Assembly (NCBI RefSeq): GCF_020523965.1
Contig: NZ_JAJAPX010000005.1
Coordinates: 248,001 to 312,000 of the forward strand
Direction of reading: 5' to 3'
DNA: 64,000 nucleotides
Source of the DNA: Neotamlana sargassicola
GTDB lineage: Bacteria > Bacteroidota > Bacteroidia > Flavobacteriales > Flavobacteriaceae
Notes under the pieces: generated by a model
Seen by the model: the letters and a program-made list of their open reading frames with translations, nothing else
Told to the model about the DNA's origin: nothing
Database searches by the model: none
Made by a program: the position numbers and the translations under genes
Shown: in pieces, positions 9,060 through 16,975 of the stretch
How positions within the stretch are numbered: position 1 is the first letter of the stretch
Layout of the letters: the number at the start of each line of letters is the position of its first letter

Positions 9060-9836
9060 ATGATAAAAAAACACAAAGTACATAGCAATTTTAAAAGGCA
9101 TGAAACTCGTTTAAATGAAGTTGTTTTAAATTTTGATAACGAAGGAGAACCCTACGGAAACCAAAGTAGAAACAAATTAAAAGCAATTAATTTATTGGGG
9201 CATGATATCATTATAAAATCTTTTAAAATTCCGAATTTAGTAAATCAAATTGCTTATGCAAACTTTAGAAAAAGTAAAGCTCAACGGTCGTTTGAATATG
9301 CGCAAAATCTTTTAAATTTAGGAATAAAAACACCACATCCAGTAGCTTATTATGAGTTTGTAAAAGGTTTGTTATTCAAGAAGAGTTACTATTTGAGTAA
9401 GCACTTTTACTACGATTTTACGATTAGAGCACTGGTTGACGATGATAACTACCCAAATTATGATGAAATATTAAGAGCCTTTACTAGGTTTACTTTTTCA
9501 CTGCATGAGAATGGAGTTAATTTTTTAGATCATTCACCAGGAAATACTTTAATTAAAAAGACCGATTCTGGATACGATTTTTATTTGGTAGATTTAAATA
9601 GAATGAATTTTGAAAAGATGGATTTTAATGCGCGTATGAAAAATTTTGCCCGTTTATCTCCTCGTGGAAAAATGTTAGGAGTTTTGGCAAATGAATATGC
9701 TAAACTTATAGATTACAAAACTGAAGAAGAAATAAAAGCACGTATGTTGTTTTTTTCTAAGCAGTTTTCAGAAAAATTTAAATCAAGGGAACGTTTCAAG
9801 AAAAAATATTTCTTCTGGAGAAAAAAAAGAAAATAG
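9060..9836 (+). CDS. Kdo/heptose kinase-like lipopolysaccharide core kinase
   Basis: A 258-residue protein of the lipopolysaccharide kinase (KdkA/WaaP-like) fold. The ATP-site lysines are in IIIKSFKIPN and the helix NFRKSKAQRSFEYAQNLL follows. The catalytic loop is LHENGVNFLDHSPGNTLI (D, then N) at about residues 150-167, and the metal-binding Asp is in FYLVDLNRMNF at about 180. It probably phosphorylates Kdo or a core heptose on lipid A-core at the inner membrane. The phospho-acceptor cannot be read from sequence. It is surrounded by core glycosyltransferase genes and ends 3 nt before a convergent one. Confidence 0.8.
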   Translation: MIKKHKVHSNFKRHETRLNEVVLNFDNEGEPYGNQSRNKLKAINLLGHDIIIKSFKIPNLVNQIAYANFRKSKAQRSFEYAQNLLNLGIKTPHPVAYYEFVKGLLFKKSYYLSKHFYYDFTIRALVDDDNYPNYDEILRAFTRFTFSLHENGVNFLDHSPGNTLIKKTDSGYDFYLVDLNRMNFEKMDFNARMKNFARLSPRGKMLGVLANEYAKLIDYKTEEEIKARMLFFSKQFSEKFKSRERFKKKYFFWRKKRK

Positions 9837-9839
9837 CAC

Positions 9840-10685
9840 TTACTTTTCTTTATACAATCCCAATTTACGTTTTAGAATTTTATTGTAGTATTTAAAATAC
9901 GAATCTAAATAGTTTCTAAAACTGGTAATAAACCATTTGTTTTGCGGAACGTTGTTGGCTTTAATAAATTCTTGTTTTTGTTTAGATAATATATAGTTGT
10001 TTAAATAGTAATTGATGTCAACTTTACTAAAACCTGTAAACTCGTTAATCATATTTTCTTCATGTATTATAGAAGACCAAATACGGCAATCGCTAATGGT
10101 TTTTAGATTGGTTTCATATTTCCAGTGCATGTGTTTTCTGTAATACATGCCTTTGGGATTTTCGTTTTTCTCTATTAAAGATATAAACGGATTAAATTTT
10201 TGAAGTTTGTATCCAACTCTAACCTGTGGTGTGATTTGTAAAGTGTAGCCATCAATAAAATCTAATGCTAAATAATCTTGTTTATTGAACTGTTTTTGTA
10301 CTTCGTTTACAAAATGAATACTTAAACAGTCGTCATTATCTAAACCACTTGTTATAACGTACTCTTTAGGGCTGGCAGCTAATTTACTTTGTAAATCTGG
10401 TAAAAACTGCGTCATACCGTTAACAAAAACAGGTTTAAATTGCGCAGACTCTTTTTCTAAATCTTTTATTTTCTCTTTATAGGTTTCAGGTGTATTAACA
10501 TCAAAATATACTAGCCAAGTAAAATTTTTATTAGTTTGTGCCGCAACACTCGAAAAGCAAAAGTTTGTAAATAACTCAAACCTGTTTTTTAACCAGAGAT
10601 CGGTTAACACCACTTGTTGGCGCTTGTTATGAGTCCAGTCCTCTCGTCTTAAATTAAATCGTGTTACTATATAATGATTAAACAT
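9840..10685 (-). CDS. Putative rhamnosyltransferase-family glycosyltransferase
   Basis: A 281-residue protein resembling the putative rhamnosyl transferase family (PF11316 type). The start FNHYIVTRFNLRRE and the phrase LWLKNRFELFTNFCFSSVAAQTNKNFTWLVYFD are characteristic, as is the nucleotide-sugar DxD-like segment YVITSGLDNDDCLS. The C-terminal part has SDCRIWSSIIHEENMI. The sugar is not certain; the family name rests on a few members. It follows the WaaE-like gene by 10 nt, so the two are co-transcribed. Confidence 0.72.
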   Translation of the reverse strand: MFNHYIVTRFNLRREDWTHNKRQQVVLTDLWLKNRFELFTNFCFSSVAAQTNKNFTWLVYFDVNTPETYKEKIKDLEKESAQFKPVFVNGMTQFLPDLQSKLAASPKEYVITSGLDNDDCLSIHFVNEVQKQFNKQDYLALDFIDGYTLQITPQVRVGYKLQKFNPFISLIEKNENPKGMYYRKHMHWKYETNLKTISDCRIWSSIIHEENMINEFTGFSKVDINYYLNNYILSKQKQEFIKANNVPQNKWFITSFRNYLDSYFKYYNKILKRKLGLYKEK

Positions 10686-10695
10686 GTTGTTGTTT

Positions 10696-11457
10696 TTAAC
10701 TATTTTTCTTAATTAATTCACGTAATTTTATATACTTTAAAAATCGAATATTAGCGGTTTGTACCGATATTATAAATCCGTTTAGGCCATCTAAAAAACC
10801 AAGCTTTACAATATACGATTGTATAAAAGCCCAAGTAGGATTTAAAATGATTTTATAAATAGGTGCTTTTTTACCAAGTTTAAAATTCGATTCGGCGGAA
10901 ATGCTTGAAAACTTTTCTACACGCTGGTTAAATTCGGAATAACTTTGGTAAGTGTGGTGTAAAATATCACCTTTTAGCATATCAGCTTTACTATCTTTAT
11001 TAAAAAACTTTACCGAATCGTGTGGGTTTAAACCGCCCCATTGTGCTTTAGTTTTATCAAAAACACGCAGTTTTTTATCAGGATACCAGGTGGTGTGTTT
11101 AATCCATTGTCCGCAAAAATAATTAAAGCGTTTGGCTATGTAACCATCGTGAACCCAATTAGATTTTAAATGTAGAATGGATTGTTTTAAGGGTTCAGAC
11201 AAATACTCATCGGCATCTAAACAAACCACATGGTTGTAGGTAGCTTTATTTAAAGCAAAGTTTTTCTGCTCGACATAACCTAAAAAAGCTTGCTCAATAA
11301 AGGTGACGTTGTATTTCTGGCAAATGGATTTGGTGCGATCTGTTGAAAGGGAGTCGACTACAACAATTTCATCAACAATACCAACTAAAGATTGCAGGCA
11401 GGTTTCAATCTTGTCTTCTTCGTTGTAGGTAATAATAACACCAGAGAGTTTAAGCAT
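10696..11457 (-). CDS. Family 2 glycosyltransferase, WaaE/KdtX-like
   Basis: A 253-residue GT2 enzyme. I start it at the ATG at 11457 (MLKLSGVIITYNEEDKI), because the family begins directly with the first beta strand; the 20 upstream codons overlap the divergent promoter. The motifs IVVVDSLSTDRT, VVCLDADEYLSEPL (DxD) and KRFNYFCGQWIKHTTWYPDKKLRVF define the WaaE-like group that adds glucose or galactose to the inner core of lipopolysaccharide. The C-terminal 50 residues include an amphipathic/hydrophobic stretch. It is divergent from the tandem GT2 pair. Confidence 0.85.
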   Translation of the reverse strand: MLKLSGVIITYNEEDKIETCLQSLVGIVDEIVVVDSLSTDRTKSICQKYNVTFIEQAFLGYVEQKNFALNKATYNHVVCLDADEYLSEPLKQSILHLKSNWVHDGYIAKRFNYFCGQWIKHTTWYPDKKLRVFDKTKAQWGGLNPHDSVKFFNKDSKADMLKGDILHHTYQSYSEFNQRVEKFSSISAESNFKLGKKAPIYKIILNPTWAFIQSYIVKLGFLDGLNGFIISVQTANIRFLKYIKLRELIKKNS

Positions 11458-11466
11458 TAATGCATA

Positions 11467-11474
11467 TAATTTTG
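11467..11474 (+). promoter_or_regulatory. Bacteroidota -7 box upstream of the tandem GT2 pair
   Basis: Exact TAnnTTTG match (TAATTTTG) 25 nt upstream of the ATG at 11499, within the 41-bp region between two divergent glycosyltransferase genes. The -33 half would fall inside the start of the divergent gene and is weak. Confidence 0.45.
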
Positions 11475-11498
11475 GGTAAAAATACTTAATTTTACCAT

Positions 11499-12323
11499 AT
11501 GAACAAGCCGCTTGCATCAGTTATAATTACGACCTATAATAAGCCTGAATTTTTAAAATTAGTATTGTTAAGTTACGACTTACAAACGGTAAAAAATTTT
11601 GAACTTATTATTGCAGATGATGGTTCTGGAGATGAAACTAAGCAGGTTATTGAAGATTTTAAAGAGAAAACAAACTTGATAATTATTCATGTTTGGCATG
11701 AAGATAAAGGCTTCAGAAAGACCGAAATTTTAAATAAAGCCATTCTTAAAACCAATTCAGAATATTTAATTTTTACAGATGGTGATTGTATTGCTAGAAA
11801 AGATTTTGTGGAAACACATTTAAGTCTTCAAAAAGAAAATTCGGTGGTTTCTGGAGGGTACTTTAAATTAACTCAAGAAGTTTCAGAAAAAATAACGAAT
11901 AAAGTAGTTGAAAATCAGGGATGTTTTAATAAAAATTGGTTGTTAAGTCACGGTCAACCTAAGTCTTTTAAATTAAATAAATTGACAAAGCATAAGTTTA
12001 AAGCTAAGTTTTTAAACGCAGTAACGCCGACCAAAGCGACCTTTGATGGTATGAATGTATCTTGTTGGAAAAAAGATATGTTGGCAGTAAATGGCTTTAA
12101 CGAGCAAATGAAATACGGCGGGTTAGATCGTGAAGTTGGTGAACGCATGATGAATAAAGGGATGACATTTTTACAAATTAGATATAGCGCCATTTGTGTA
12201 CATTTGCACCACAATAGACCTTATAAAAATGAAGAAACTCTTAAGTTGAACAAAAAAATAAGGCAAAACAATAAAAAGAACAAAACTGTAGTTACCAAAT
12301 TTGGTATAACAAAATACGAATGA
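11499..12323 (+). CDS. Family 2 glycosyltransferase, first of a tandem pair
   Basis: A 274-residue GT2 enzyme with a galactosyltransferase-type C-terminal half (Glyco_transf_7C). The N-terminal strand ASVIITTYNKPEFL, LIIADDGSGDETK and the DxD motif IFTDGDCIAR bind the nucleotide sugar. The acceptor half has FDGMNVSCWKKDMLAVNGFNE and YGGLDREVGERM. It overlaps the next gene by 4 nt (ATGA), and the two products align over their whole length, indicating a tandem duplication. Role: sugar transfer in lipooligosaccharide core or a related surface glycan, inferred from context. Confidence 0.87.
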   Translation: MNKPLASVIITTYNKPEFLKLVLLSYDLQTVKNFELIIADDGSGDETKQVIEDFKEKTNLIIIHVWHEDKGFRKTEILNKAILKTNSEYLIFTDGDCIARKDFVETHLSLQKENSVVSGGYFKLTQEVSEKITNKVVENQGCFNKNWLLSHGQPKSFKLNKLTKHKFKAKFLNAVTPTKATFDGMNVSCWKKDMLAVNGFNEQMKYGGLDREVGERMMNKGMTFLQIRYSAICVHLHHNRPYKNEETLKLNKKIRQNNKKNKTVVTKFGITKYE

Positions 12324-13144
12324 AGCAACCCGAAATATCCGTAATAATAAGTACTTACAACGCTGAAGCTTGGTTAGAAAAAGTCATGTGGAGTTATCAC
12401 AAGCAAAGTTTTAAAAACTTTGAAATGGTAATTGCCGACGATGGCTCGAAACAACCAACCTTTAGTTTAATTGAAAAAATGCAAAAGCTTGTCGATTATC
12501 CAATTATTCACGTCTGGCATGAGGATAACGGATTTCAAAAGTCGCAAATATTAAACAAGGCGGTTTTAAAATGTAATGCCGATTATATTTTAATGAGTGA
12601 TGGCGATTGTATGGCACGAGAAGATTTTGTACAAGTACATGTAGATAAAAAAGAACCCGGTTATTTTTTGTCTGGAGGTTATTTTATGTTACCCATGGAT
12701 ATATCCAAAGCCATAACTAAAGACGATATTTTTAATCAAAATCCATTTAATGCCTCTTGGTTAAAGTTGAAAGGCCTAAAATCATCTTTTAAAAATAACA
12801 AGCTAACAGCAAAGGGGTTTAAAGCCAAATTTTTAAATGCGGTTACACCAACTACGCCAAGTTGGAACGGACATAACGCATCGGGTTGGAAAAAAGATAT
12901 TTTAGCGATAAATGGCTTTGATGAGCGCATGCAGTACGGTGGGCAAGATCGTGAATTAGGGGAGCGGTTGTTTAATTATGGTATAAAATCGAAGCAAATT
13001 AGGTATAGTGCCATTTGTGTACACCTCGATCATCCAAGAGGTTATAAAACCCAAGAATCTATAAACAAAAATTTAGCAATTAGGGCCACTACAAAAAACG
13101 AAAAACTTGCTTGGACCGATTACGGTATTGTTAAAAAGGCTTGA
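12320..13144 (+). CDS. Family 2 glycosyltransferase, second of a tandem pair
   Basis: A 274-residue paralogue of the preceding gene, identical in length. Motifs in order: EISVIISTYNAEAWL, MVIADDGS, HVWHEDNGFQKSQILNKAVL, the DxD in ILMSDGDCMAR, and the C-terminal NGHNASGWKKDILAINGFDE and YGGQDRELGERL. The Asp/Glu pattern of the active site is kept in both copies, so both are probably active, perhaps with different acceptors. It is translationally coupled to the upstream gene and is followed by a hairpin at 13164-13184. Confidence 0.87.
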   Translation: MKQPEISVIISTYNAEAWLEKVMWSYHKQSFKNFEMVIADDGSKQPTFSLIEKMQKLVDYPIIHVWHEDNGFQKSQILNKAVLKCNADYILMSDGDCMAREDFVQVHVDKKEPGYFLSGGYFMLPMDISKAITKDDIFNQNPFNASWLKLKGLKSSFKNNKLTAKGFKAKFLNAVTPTTPSWNGHNASGWKKDILAINGFDERMQYGGQDRELGERLFNYGIKSKQIRYSAICVHLDHPRGYKTQESINKNLAIRATTKNEKLAWTDYGIVKKA

Positions 13145-13163
13145 GATTTATGTAGTGTTTGTC

Positions 13164-13184
13164 AACCTGAACGTGTTTCAGGTT
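13164..13184. terminator. Perfect hairpin between convergent genes
   Basis: An 8-bp perfect stem (AACCTGAA / TTCAGGTT) with a 5-nt loop lies 19 nt after the GT2 stop and 14 nt before the convergent GT9 stop. The sequence around it (GTCAACCTGAA...TTCAGGTTC) resembles a short palindromic unit that recurs between genes in many flavobacterial chromosomes. It could act as a bidirectional terminator although no long T tract follows. Confidence 0.55.
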
Positions 13185-13198
13185 CTTATTAAAAAGAA

Positions 13199-14257
13199 CT
13201 AGTTTTCTTTTAAAAATAGGTTTAGCTTTTCTAAAATCAAATCGGGTGTAAAAGTCTCGTATAAACGTTTATAATTCGCTTTTAAGTATTTTTTCGATCT
13301 GTTATTGTAAATTTCAGGTTTTACGTCGTTTAAATGTATAGAAACGTGAATTTTTCCATCTTCAAACATGTTCCAAGCGGCTTTTGTAATCCAAGGAGAA
13401 AAAACAGTAAAGGTTGGTACATCAATAGCTTTGGCCATATTTACAGCGCCACCTTCGTTACCAATTAATGCCGTGCAGTGTTTGGTTATAGCAATAAATT
13501 CGCGCAGGCTTTTACCAAAAACATCAAATTTAATCTGTTGCTGCGTTTCAGGTTTACATGCATTATAAATCGCTTTGGCGTCTTGCTCTTGATTTGGAAT
13601 ATAATTAAAAAGAATTTGACCTTTTGTTGTTGTAACAATTTCATCAATTAGTCTTGCCATATAAAAGAAAGGATAGGTTTTTTTTAGGCTACTTCCTAAA
13701 ACACTTATCATAAATAAAGGTTTCGATAAATCAATGTTGTTTTGTTGTAAAAAACGTTTCGAATTTTTTAGTTCTTCTGCCGTTAAATAAATTTTTGGCT
13801 TGAAAACTTGAGGTTTATAATTTAAAATAGGTTCCAATAGTTGTAGTCTGTTTTCAACAGCTAATCCTGCATTGGTGTTTTTAATTTTGGCATCGTTAAA
13901 AGTGTTTGTGTAAATAAATGATGTGTACCATTTATATTTTGAAATTTTAATAGCCGCGGAAGATAAAAAGCTAATTAAATTACTTGAGAATTTTGAATAA
14001 ACATCAATTATAACATCATAGTTTTGTTTACGAATTGATAAAGCAAATTTTAATAATTCTTGTTTACTTTGTTCTTCTTTTTTAGTGAAGAAAACAAAAT
14101 TATCAATAAACGGATTTTGGTCTACAACTGGAAATGTATGCTCGTTAATTAAGTAATCTAGTTGCGCTTGCGGGTATTTATGTCGTAAAGCTTCAAAAAG
14201 AATACTACTAGTAAGCACATCGCCAATCATTTTCTGTTGTATCACTAAAATCTTCAT
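13199..14257 (-). CDS. GT9 family heptosyltransferase-like glycosyltransferase
   Basis: A 352-residue GT-B enzyme of family 9 (ADP-heptose:LPS heptosyltransferase group). The N-terminal loop KMIGDVLTSSILFEALR replaces the usual GDxVLxTP-type sequence. The hinge GSSLKKTYPFFYMARLIDEI and the donor-site motif LIGNEGGAVNMAKAIDVPTFTVFSPW (pattern: N-x-G-G-x-x-H/N-hA-x-A-x-x-P) complete the fold. It would extend the inner core of lipooligosaccharide on the cytoplasmic face. It is a single-gene unit convergent with the GT2 pair and lies downstream of dapD behind a terminator. Confidence 0.83.
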   Translation of the reverse strand: MKILVIQQKMIGDVLTSSILFEALRHKYPQAQLDYLINEHTFPVVDQNPFIDNFVFFTKKEEQSKQELLKFALSIRKQNYDVIIDVYSKFSSNLISFLSSAAIKISKYKWYTSFIYTNTFNDAKIKNTNAGLAVENRLQLLEPILNYKPQVFKPKIYLTAEELKNSKRFLQQNNIDLSKPLFMISVLGSSLKKTYPFFYMARLIDEIVTTTKGQILFNYIPNQEQDAKAIYNACKPETQQQIKFDVFGKSLREFIAITKHCTALIGNEGGAVNMAKAIDVPTFTVFSPWITKAAWNMFEDGKIHVSIHLNDVKPEIYNNRSKKYLKANYKRLYETFTPDLILEKLNLFLKEN

Positions 14258-14279
14258 AAGGCGTAAATTTCAAACAAAA

Positions 14280-14318
14280 AATTCCAAATTCCTAGGTAAT
14301 AGTTTGGAATTTGGAATT
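14280..14318 (-). terminator. Rho-independent terminator of dapD
   Basis: A 13-bp perfect stem (14280-14292 with 14306-14318, 13-nt loop) lies 22 nt after the dapD stop. It is followed, on the minus strand, by a T-rich run (TTTTTGTTTG). It separates dapD from the GT9 gene. Confidence 0.7.
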
Positions 14319-14340
14319 CGTTTATTGGGTATTAAATGTA

Positions 14341-15156
14341 TTAAACCGCTACGTCGTTTTCGCGAAGCGCATCATTTAATGAGGTTTTCTTATCTGTGCT
14401 TTCCTTACGCTTACCAATAATTAAAGCACATGGTACTTGGTATTCTCCCGCAGGGAATGTTTTGGTGTAACTTCCTGGAATTACAACCGAACGCGCAGGA
14501 ACGCGACCTTTCATTTCAACAGGCTCATCTCCGGTAACGTCAATAATTTTAGTACTCATGGTAAGTACAACGTTAGCACCTAAAACAGCTTCTTTTTCTA
14601 CGTGTACACCTTCAACAACAATACAGCGAGATCCTACAAAAACGTTATCTTCAATAATAACCGGGGCAGCTTGTAAAGGCTCTAAAACACCACCAATACC
14701 AACACCTCCAGAAAGGTGAACGTGTTTTCCAATTTGTGCACAGCTACCAACAGTTGCCCAAGTATCAACCATAGTGCCTTCATCTACATATGCACCAATA
14801 TTTACATAACTAGGCATTAATATAGTGCCAGGAGATAAGTACGAACCTTGGCGCGCAGAAGCACCAGGCACAACACGTACGCCTTGGCCTGCGTAATCAG
14901 TTTTTAAAGGCATTTTATCATGGTATTCAAAAATACCAGCTTCTAAAGTTTCCATTTTTTGAATTGGGAAGTAAAGCACTACAGCTTTTTTTACCCATTC
15001 GTTAACTTGCCATCCATCTGCAGTTGGTTCAGCTACTCGCAATTCGCCCTTATCTAATTTTTCAATTACAGCTTTAATGGCAGTAGTAGTAGATTCATCT
15101 TTTAAAAGCGAGCGGTCATCCCACGCCTTTTCTATGATTTGTTGTAACTCAGTCAT
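14341..15156 (-). CDS. dapD: 2,3,4,5-tetrahydropyridine-2,6-dicarboxylate N-succinyltransferase
   Basis: A 271-residue left-handed beta-helix acyltransferase that succinylates tetrahydrodipicolinate in the DAP/lysine pathway, feeding peptidoglycan. The N-terminal helical domain begins TELQQIIEKAWDDRSLL. The catalytic and hexapeptide region is GVRVVPGASARQGSYLSPGTILMPSYVNIGAYVDEGTMVDTWATVGSCAQIG and later GVHVEKEAVLGANVVLTMSTKI. Length and motifs are those of the normal enzyme. It is transcribed alone, from a -7 box 20 nt upstream to a strong terminator. Confidence 0.96.
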   Translation of the reverse strand: MTELQQIIEKAWDDRSLLKDESTTTAIKAVIEKLDKGELRVAEPTADGWQVNEWVKKAVVLYFPIQKMETLEAGIFEYHDKMPLKTDYAGQGVRVVPGASARQGSYLSPGTILMPSYVNIGAYVDEGTMVDTWATVGSCAQIGKHVHLSGGVGIGGVLEPLQAAPVIIEDNVFVGSRCIVVEGVHVEKEAVLGANVVLTMSTKIIDVTGDEPVEMKGRVPARSVVIPGSYTKTFPAGEYQVPCALIIGKRKESTDKKTSLNDALRENDVAV

Positions 15157-15175
15157 TGTATGATTTAATTTTTGG

Positions 15176-15183
15176 CAAATATA
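15176..15183 (-). promoter_or_regulatory. Bacteroidota -7 box of dapD
   Basis: Exact TAnnTTTG match (TATATTTG on the minus strand) 19 nt upstream of the dapD ATG. The -33 region is T-rich without a clear TTG. Confidence 0.45.
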
Positions 15184-15416
15184 ATAGGTCTTATTAAAAA
15201 AACATGATGAAGTGCATTACAAATGTGCAGTTCATAGGTAAAAAAGGGCTTAATTTTTAATCCATAAACGGCACGTTTGTCTTTGAATGGTAGTTTTCGT
15301 TCGGTTAATCACAAATTTATTGTATTTCATCCGTAAAATAGTGTTTTTAATCTATTAAACAGGCGAATTATACCACTCGTCTTATAAACGAAAATACCAG
15401 TGTTTACAACTATTTT
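15184..15416. other. Intergenic region between dapD and the small secreted protein
   Basis: The divergent region is 317 bp in all (15157-15473). Apart from the dapD -7 box on one side and the promoter at 15417-15450 on the other, I see no open frame, repeat or RNA-like structure in it. Confidence 0.4.
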
Positions 15417-15450
15417 TTTGCGCTTGAACCTTCCTGTCGATATATATTTG
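15417..15450 (+). promoter_or_regulatory. Promoter of the small secreted protein gene
   Basis: TTTG at 15417-15420, a 22-nt spacer and an exact -7 box TATATTTG at 15443-15450 fit the Bacteroidota consensus. A second TTG at 15424-15426 gives a 16-nt spacer. The start codon is 24 nt downstream. Confidence 0.55.
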
Positions 15451-15473
15451 AAGTGTCAAACAACAACAGTCCC

Positions 15474-15767
15474 ATGAAAACAAATTTATACATATTCTTA
15501 GTTTTTTTATTAAGTGTTTCTTTTGCTTCAGCTCAAAACACTTCTGAAGTTACTGAAACTGTAAAAATTGTAACTGTTGAAAATAACAATGACTCTATCG
15601 CTACTTCAATGAATAACGATTCTGAAACATTATTAATCGATGCTAACGAATTAAAGCAAACTATTGCTCGTGGTACTAGCGATATTAGAAAATACTTAAC
15701 AAGAGAAAGAAGTGCTGGAAATATTTCTGTAGTATTTCCAAGATCGAATAAAGCTGTAAAGGCTTAA
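15474..15767 (+). CDS. Small secreted protein of unknown function
   Basis: A 97-residue product read from the ATG at 15474, which begins a clean Sec signal peptide (MKTNLYIFLVFLLSVSFASA, cleavage before Q). The 7 codons upstream would delay the signal and lie near the predicted transcription start. The mature protein, about 77 residues, has a polar Asn/Ser/Thr-rich first half and a basic second half (SDIRKYLTRERSAG). I do not recognise a family. It has its own promoter and terminator, so it is a monocistronic periplasmic or surface protein. Confidence 0.7.
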   Translation: MKTNLYIFLVFLLSVSFASAQNTSEVTETVKIVTVENNNDSIATSMNNDSETLLIDANELKQTIARGTSDIRKYLTRERSAGNISVVFPRSNKAVKA

Positions 15768-15810
15768 TAACAACGTTCAAATATTAATAATTTAAGGTTA
15801 ACCATTAATT

Positions 15811-15836
15811 AAAGGCTGTTTGCAAAAACAGCCTTT
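15811..15836 (+). terminator. Rho-independent terminator
   Basis: An 11-bp perfect stem (AAAGGCTGTTT / AAACAGCCTTT) with a GCAA tetraloop is followed by CCTATTTTTATT. It lies 43 nt after the small secreted protein gene and 23 nt before ruvX. Confidence 0.85.
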
Positions 15837-15859
15837 CCTATTTTTATTACTTTTGTTTT

Positions 15860-16270
15860 ATGGGAAGAATTTTAGCGATTGACTATGGAACAAAACGCAC
15901 AGGTATTGCTGTAACAGATGAGTTACAAATTATTGCATCGGGTTTAACCACGGTTAATACCAAAGATTTAATTCGTTTTTTAAAGGAATATACAAGTCAA
16001 GAAAAAGTGGATTTATTTGTAATTGGCGAACCTAAACAAATGGATAATACCGTCTCACAAAGTGAAAAGTACATTAAAGAGTTCATAATTAACTTAGAAA
16101 AAAACATTCCTAATATTAAAATTGAACGTGTAGACGAACGTTTTACCTCGAAAATGGCATTTCAAACCATGATAGACAGCGGACTAAAAAAGAAGCAACG
16201 CCAAAATAAAGCATTAATTGATGAAATTAGTGCCACCTTAATTTTGCAGAATTATCTATATTCAAAATAA
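15860..16270 (+). CDS. ruvX: RuvX/YqgF family putative Holliday junction resolvase
   Basis: A 136-residue RNase H-fold protein. The signatures are ILAIDYGTKRTGIAVTD at the N-terminus (first catalytic Asp), VIGEPKQMDN, the ERVDERFTS motif (Glu/Asp) and the C-terminal IDEISATLILQNYL (last Asp). The family acts in 16S rRNA 5' processing and possibly recombination intermediates. An exact -7 box (TACTTTTG, 15848-15855) ends only 4 nt before the ATG, suggesting a nearly leaderless message. def follows after 63 nt with its own promoter. Confidence 0.93.
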   Translation: MGRILAIDYGTKRTGIAVTDELQIIASGLTTVNTKDLIRFLKEYTSQEKVDLFVIGEPKQMDNTVSQSEKYIKEFIINLEKNIPNIKIERVDERFTSKMAFQTMIDSGLKKKQRQNKALIDEISATLILQNYLYSK

Positions 16271-16280
16271 TATATTAACT

Positions 16281-16314
16281 TTTTGTAACTATACGTTATA
16301 AGTTAGTATTTTTG
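16281..16314 (+). promoter_or_regulatory. Promoter of def
   Basis: TTTTG at 16281-16285, a 21-nt spacer and an exact -7 box TATTTTTG at 16307-16314 make a near-ideal Bacteroidota promoter. The def ATG is 20 nt downstream. Confidence 0.65.
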
Positions 16315-16333
16315 CGCGAATAAAAAATAAAGC

Positions 16334-16924
16334 ATGATATTACCCATTGTAGCATACGGCGATCCTGTATTAAGAAAAAAAGCAACAGACATTACGAAAG
16401 ACTACCCAAAGCTAAACGAGTTGGTAGATAATATGTTCGAAACTATGTATAATGCCTATGGTGTTGGGTTAGCTGCTCCACAAATAGGGCTGCCAGTTAG
16501 AATGTTTCTTGTTGATACAACGCCTTTTGCAGAAGATGAAGACTTATCTAAAGAGGAACAAGTAGCTTTAAAAGATTTTAAAAAGGTATTCATAAATGCT
16601 AAAATCACTAAAGAAGAAGGTGAAGCTTGGGTGTTTAACGAAGGATGCTTAAGTATTCCAGATGTACGCGAAGACGTGTCTAGAAAACCAAAAATAACTA
16701 TTGAATATCTTGATGAAAACTTTAAGCCGCATACCGAAACTTACGATGGTTTAATAGCGCGTGTTATTCAGCATGAATACGATCATATTGAAGGTGTTTT
16801 ATTTACAGATAAACTGTCTAGTTTTAAAAAACGAATTATTAAAGGAAGACTCGCAAACATTTCAAAAGGCAAAATAAGAGTCGATTACAGAATGCGTTTT
16901 CCATCCGAAAAAAAGAAAAGATAA
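16334..16924 (+). CDS. def: Peptide deformylase
   Basis: A 196-residue metalloprotease that removes the formyl group from nascent N-terminal methionine. All three motifs are intact: GVGLAAPQIG at about residue 43, EGCLSIP (metal Cys) at about 103, and QHEYDHIEG (two metal His, catalytic Glu) at about 146. A charged insertion (AEDEDLSKEEQVALKDFKK) between motifs 1 and 2 is usual for Bacteroidota enzymes. It has its own promoter. Confidence 0.96.
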   Translation: MILPIVAYGDPVLRKKATDITKDYPKLNELVDNMFETMYNAYGVGLAAPQIGLPVRMFLVDTTPFAEDEDLSKEEQVALKDFKKVFINAKITKEEGEAWVFNEGCLSIPDVREDVSRKPKITIEYLDENFKPHTETYDGLIARVIQHEYDHIEGVLFTDKLSSFKKRIIKGRLANISKGKIRVDYRMRFPSEKKKR

Positions 16925-16925
16925 C

Positions 16926-16955
16926 TTGCAAATTTTAAGTAAACAATTAAATTTG
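16926..16955 (+). promoter_or_regulatory. Promoter of the DUF5606 gene
   Basis: TTG at 16926-16928, a 19-nt spacer and an exact -7 box TAAATTTG at 16948-16955. The start codon is 21 nt further on. Confidence 0.6.
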
Positions 16956-16975
16956 CTGTCCAAAAAAATAACTGA

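Noticed and set aside
15386-15396. A further AACGAAAATA match upstream of the small secreted protein gene
   Set aside because: Only the first half of the 26-bp element matches; the GCGATGT half is absent, and the neighbouring gene is unrelated to polysaccharide.
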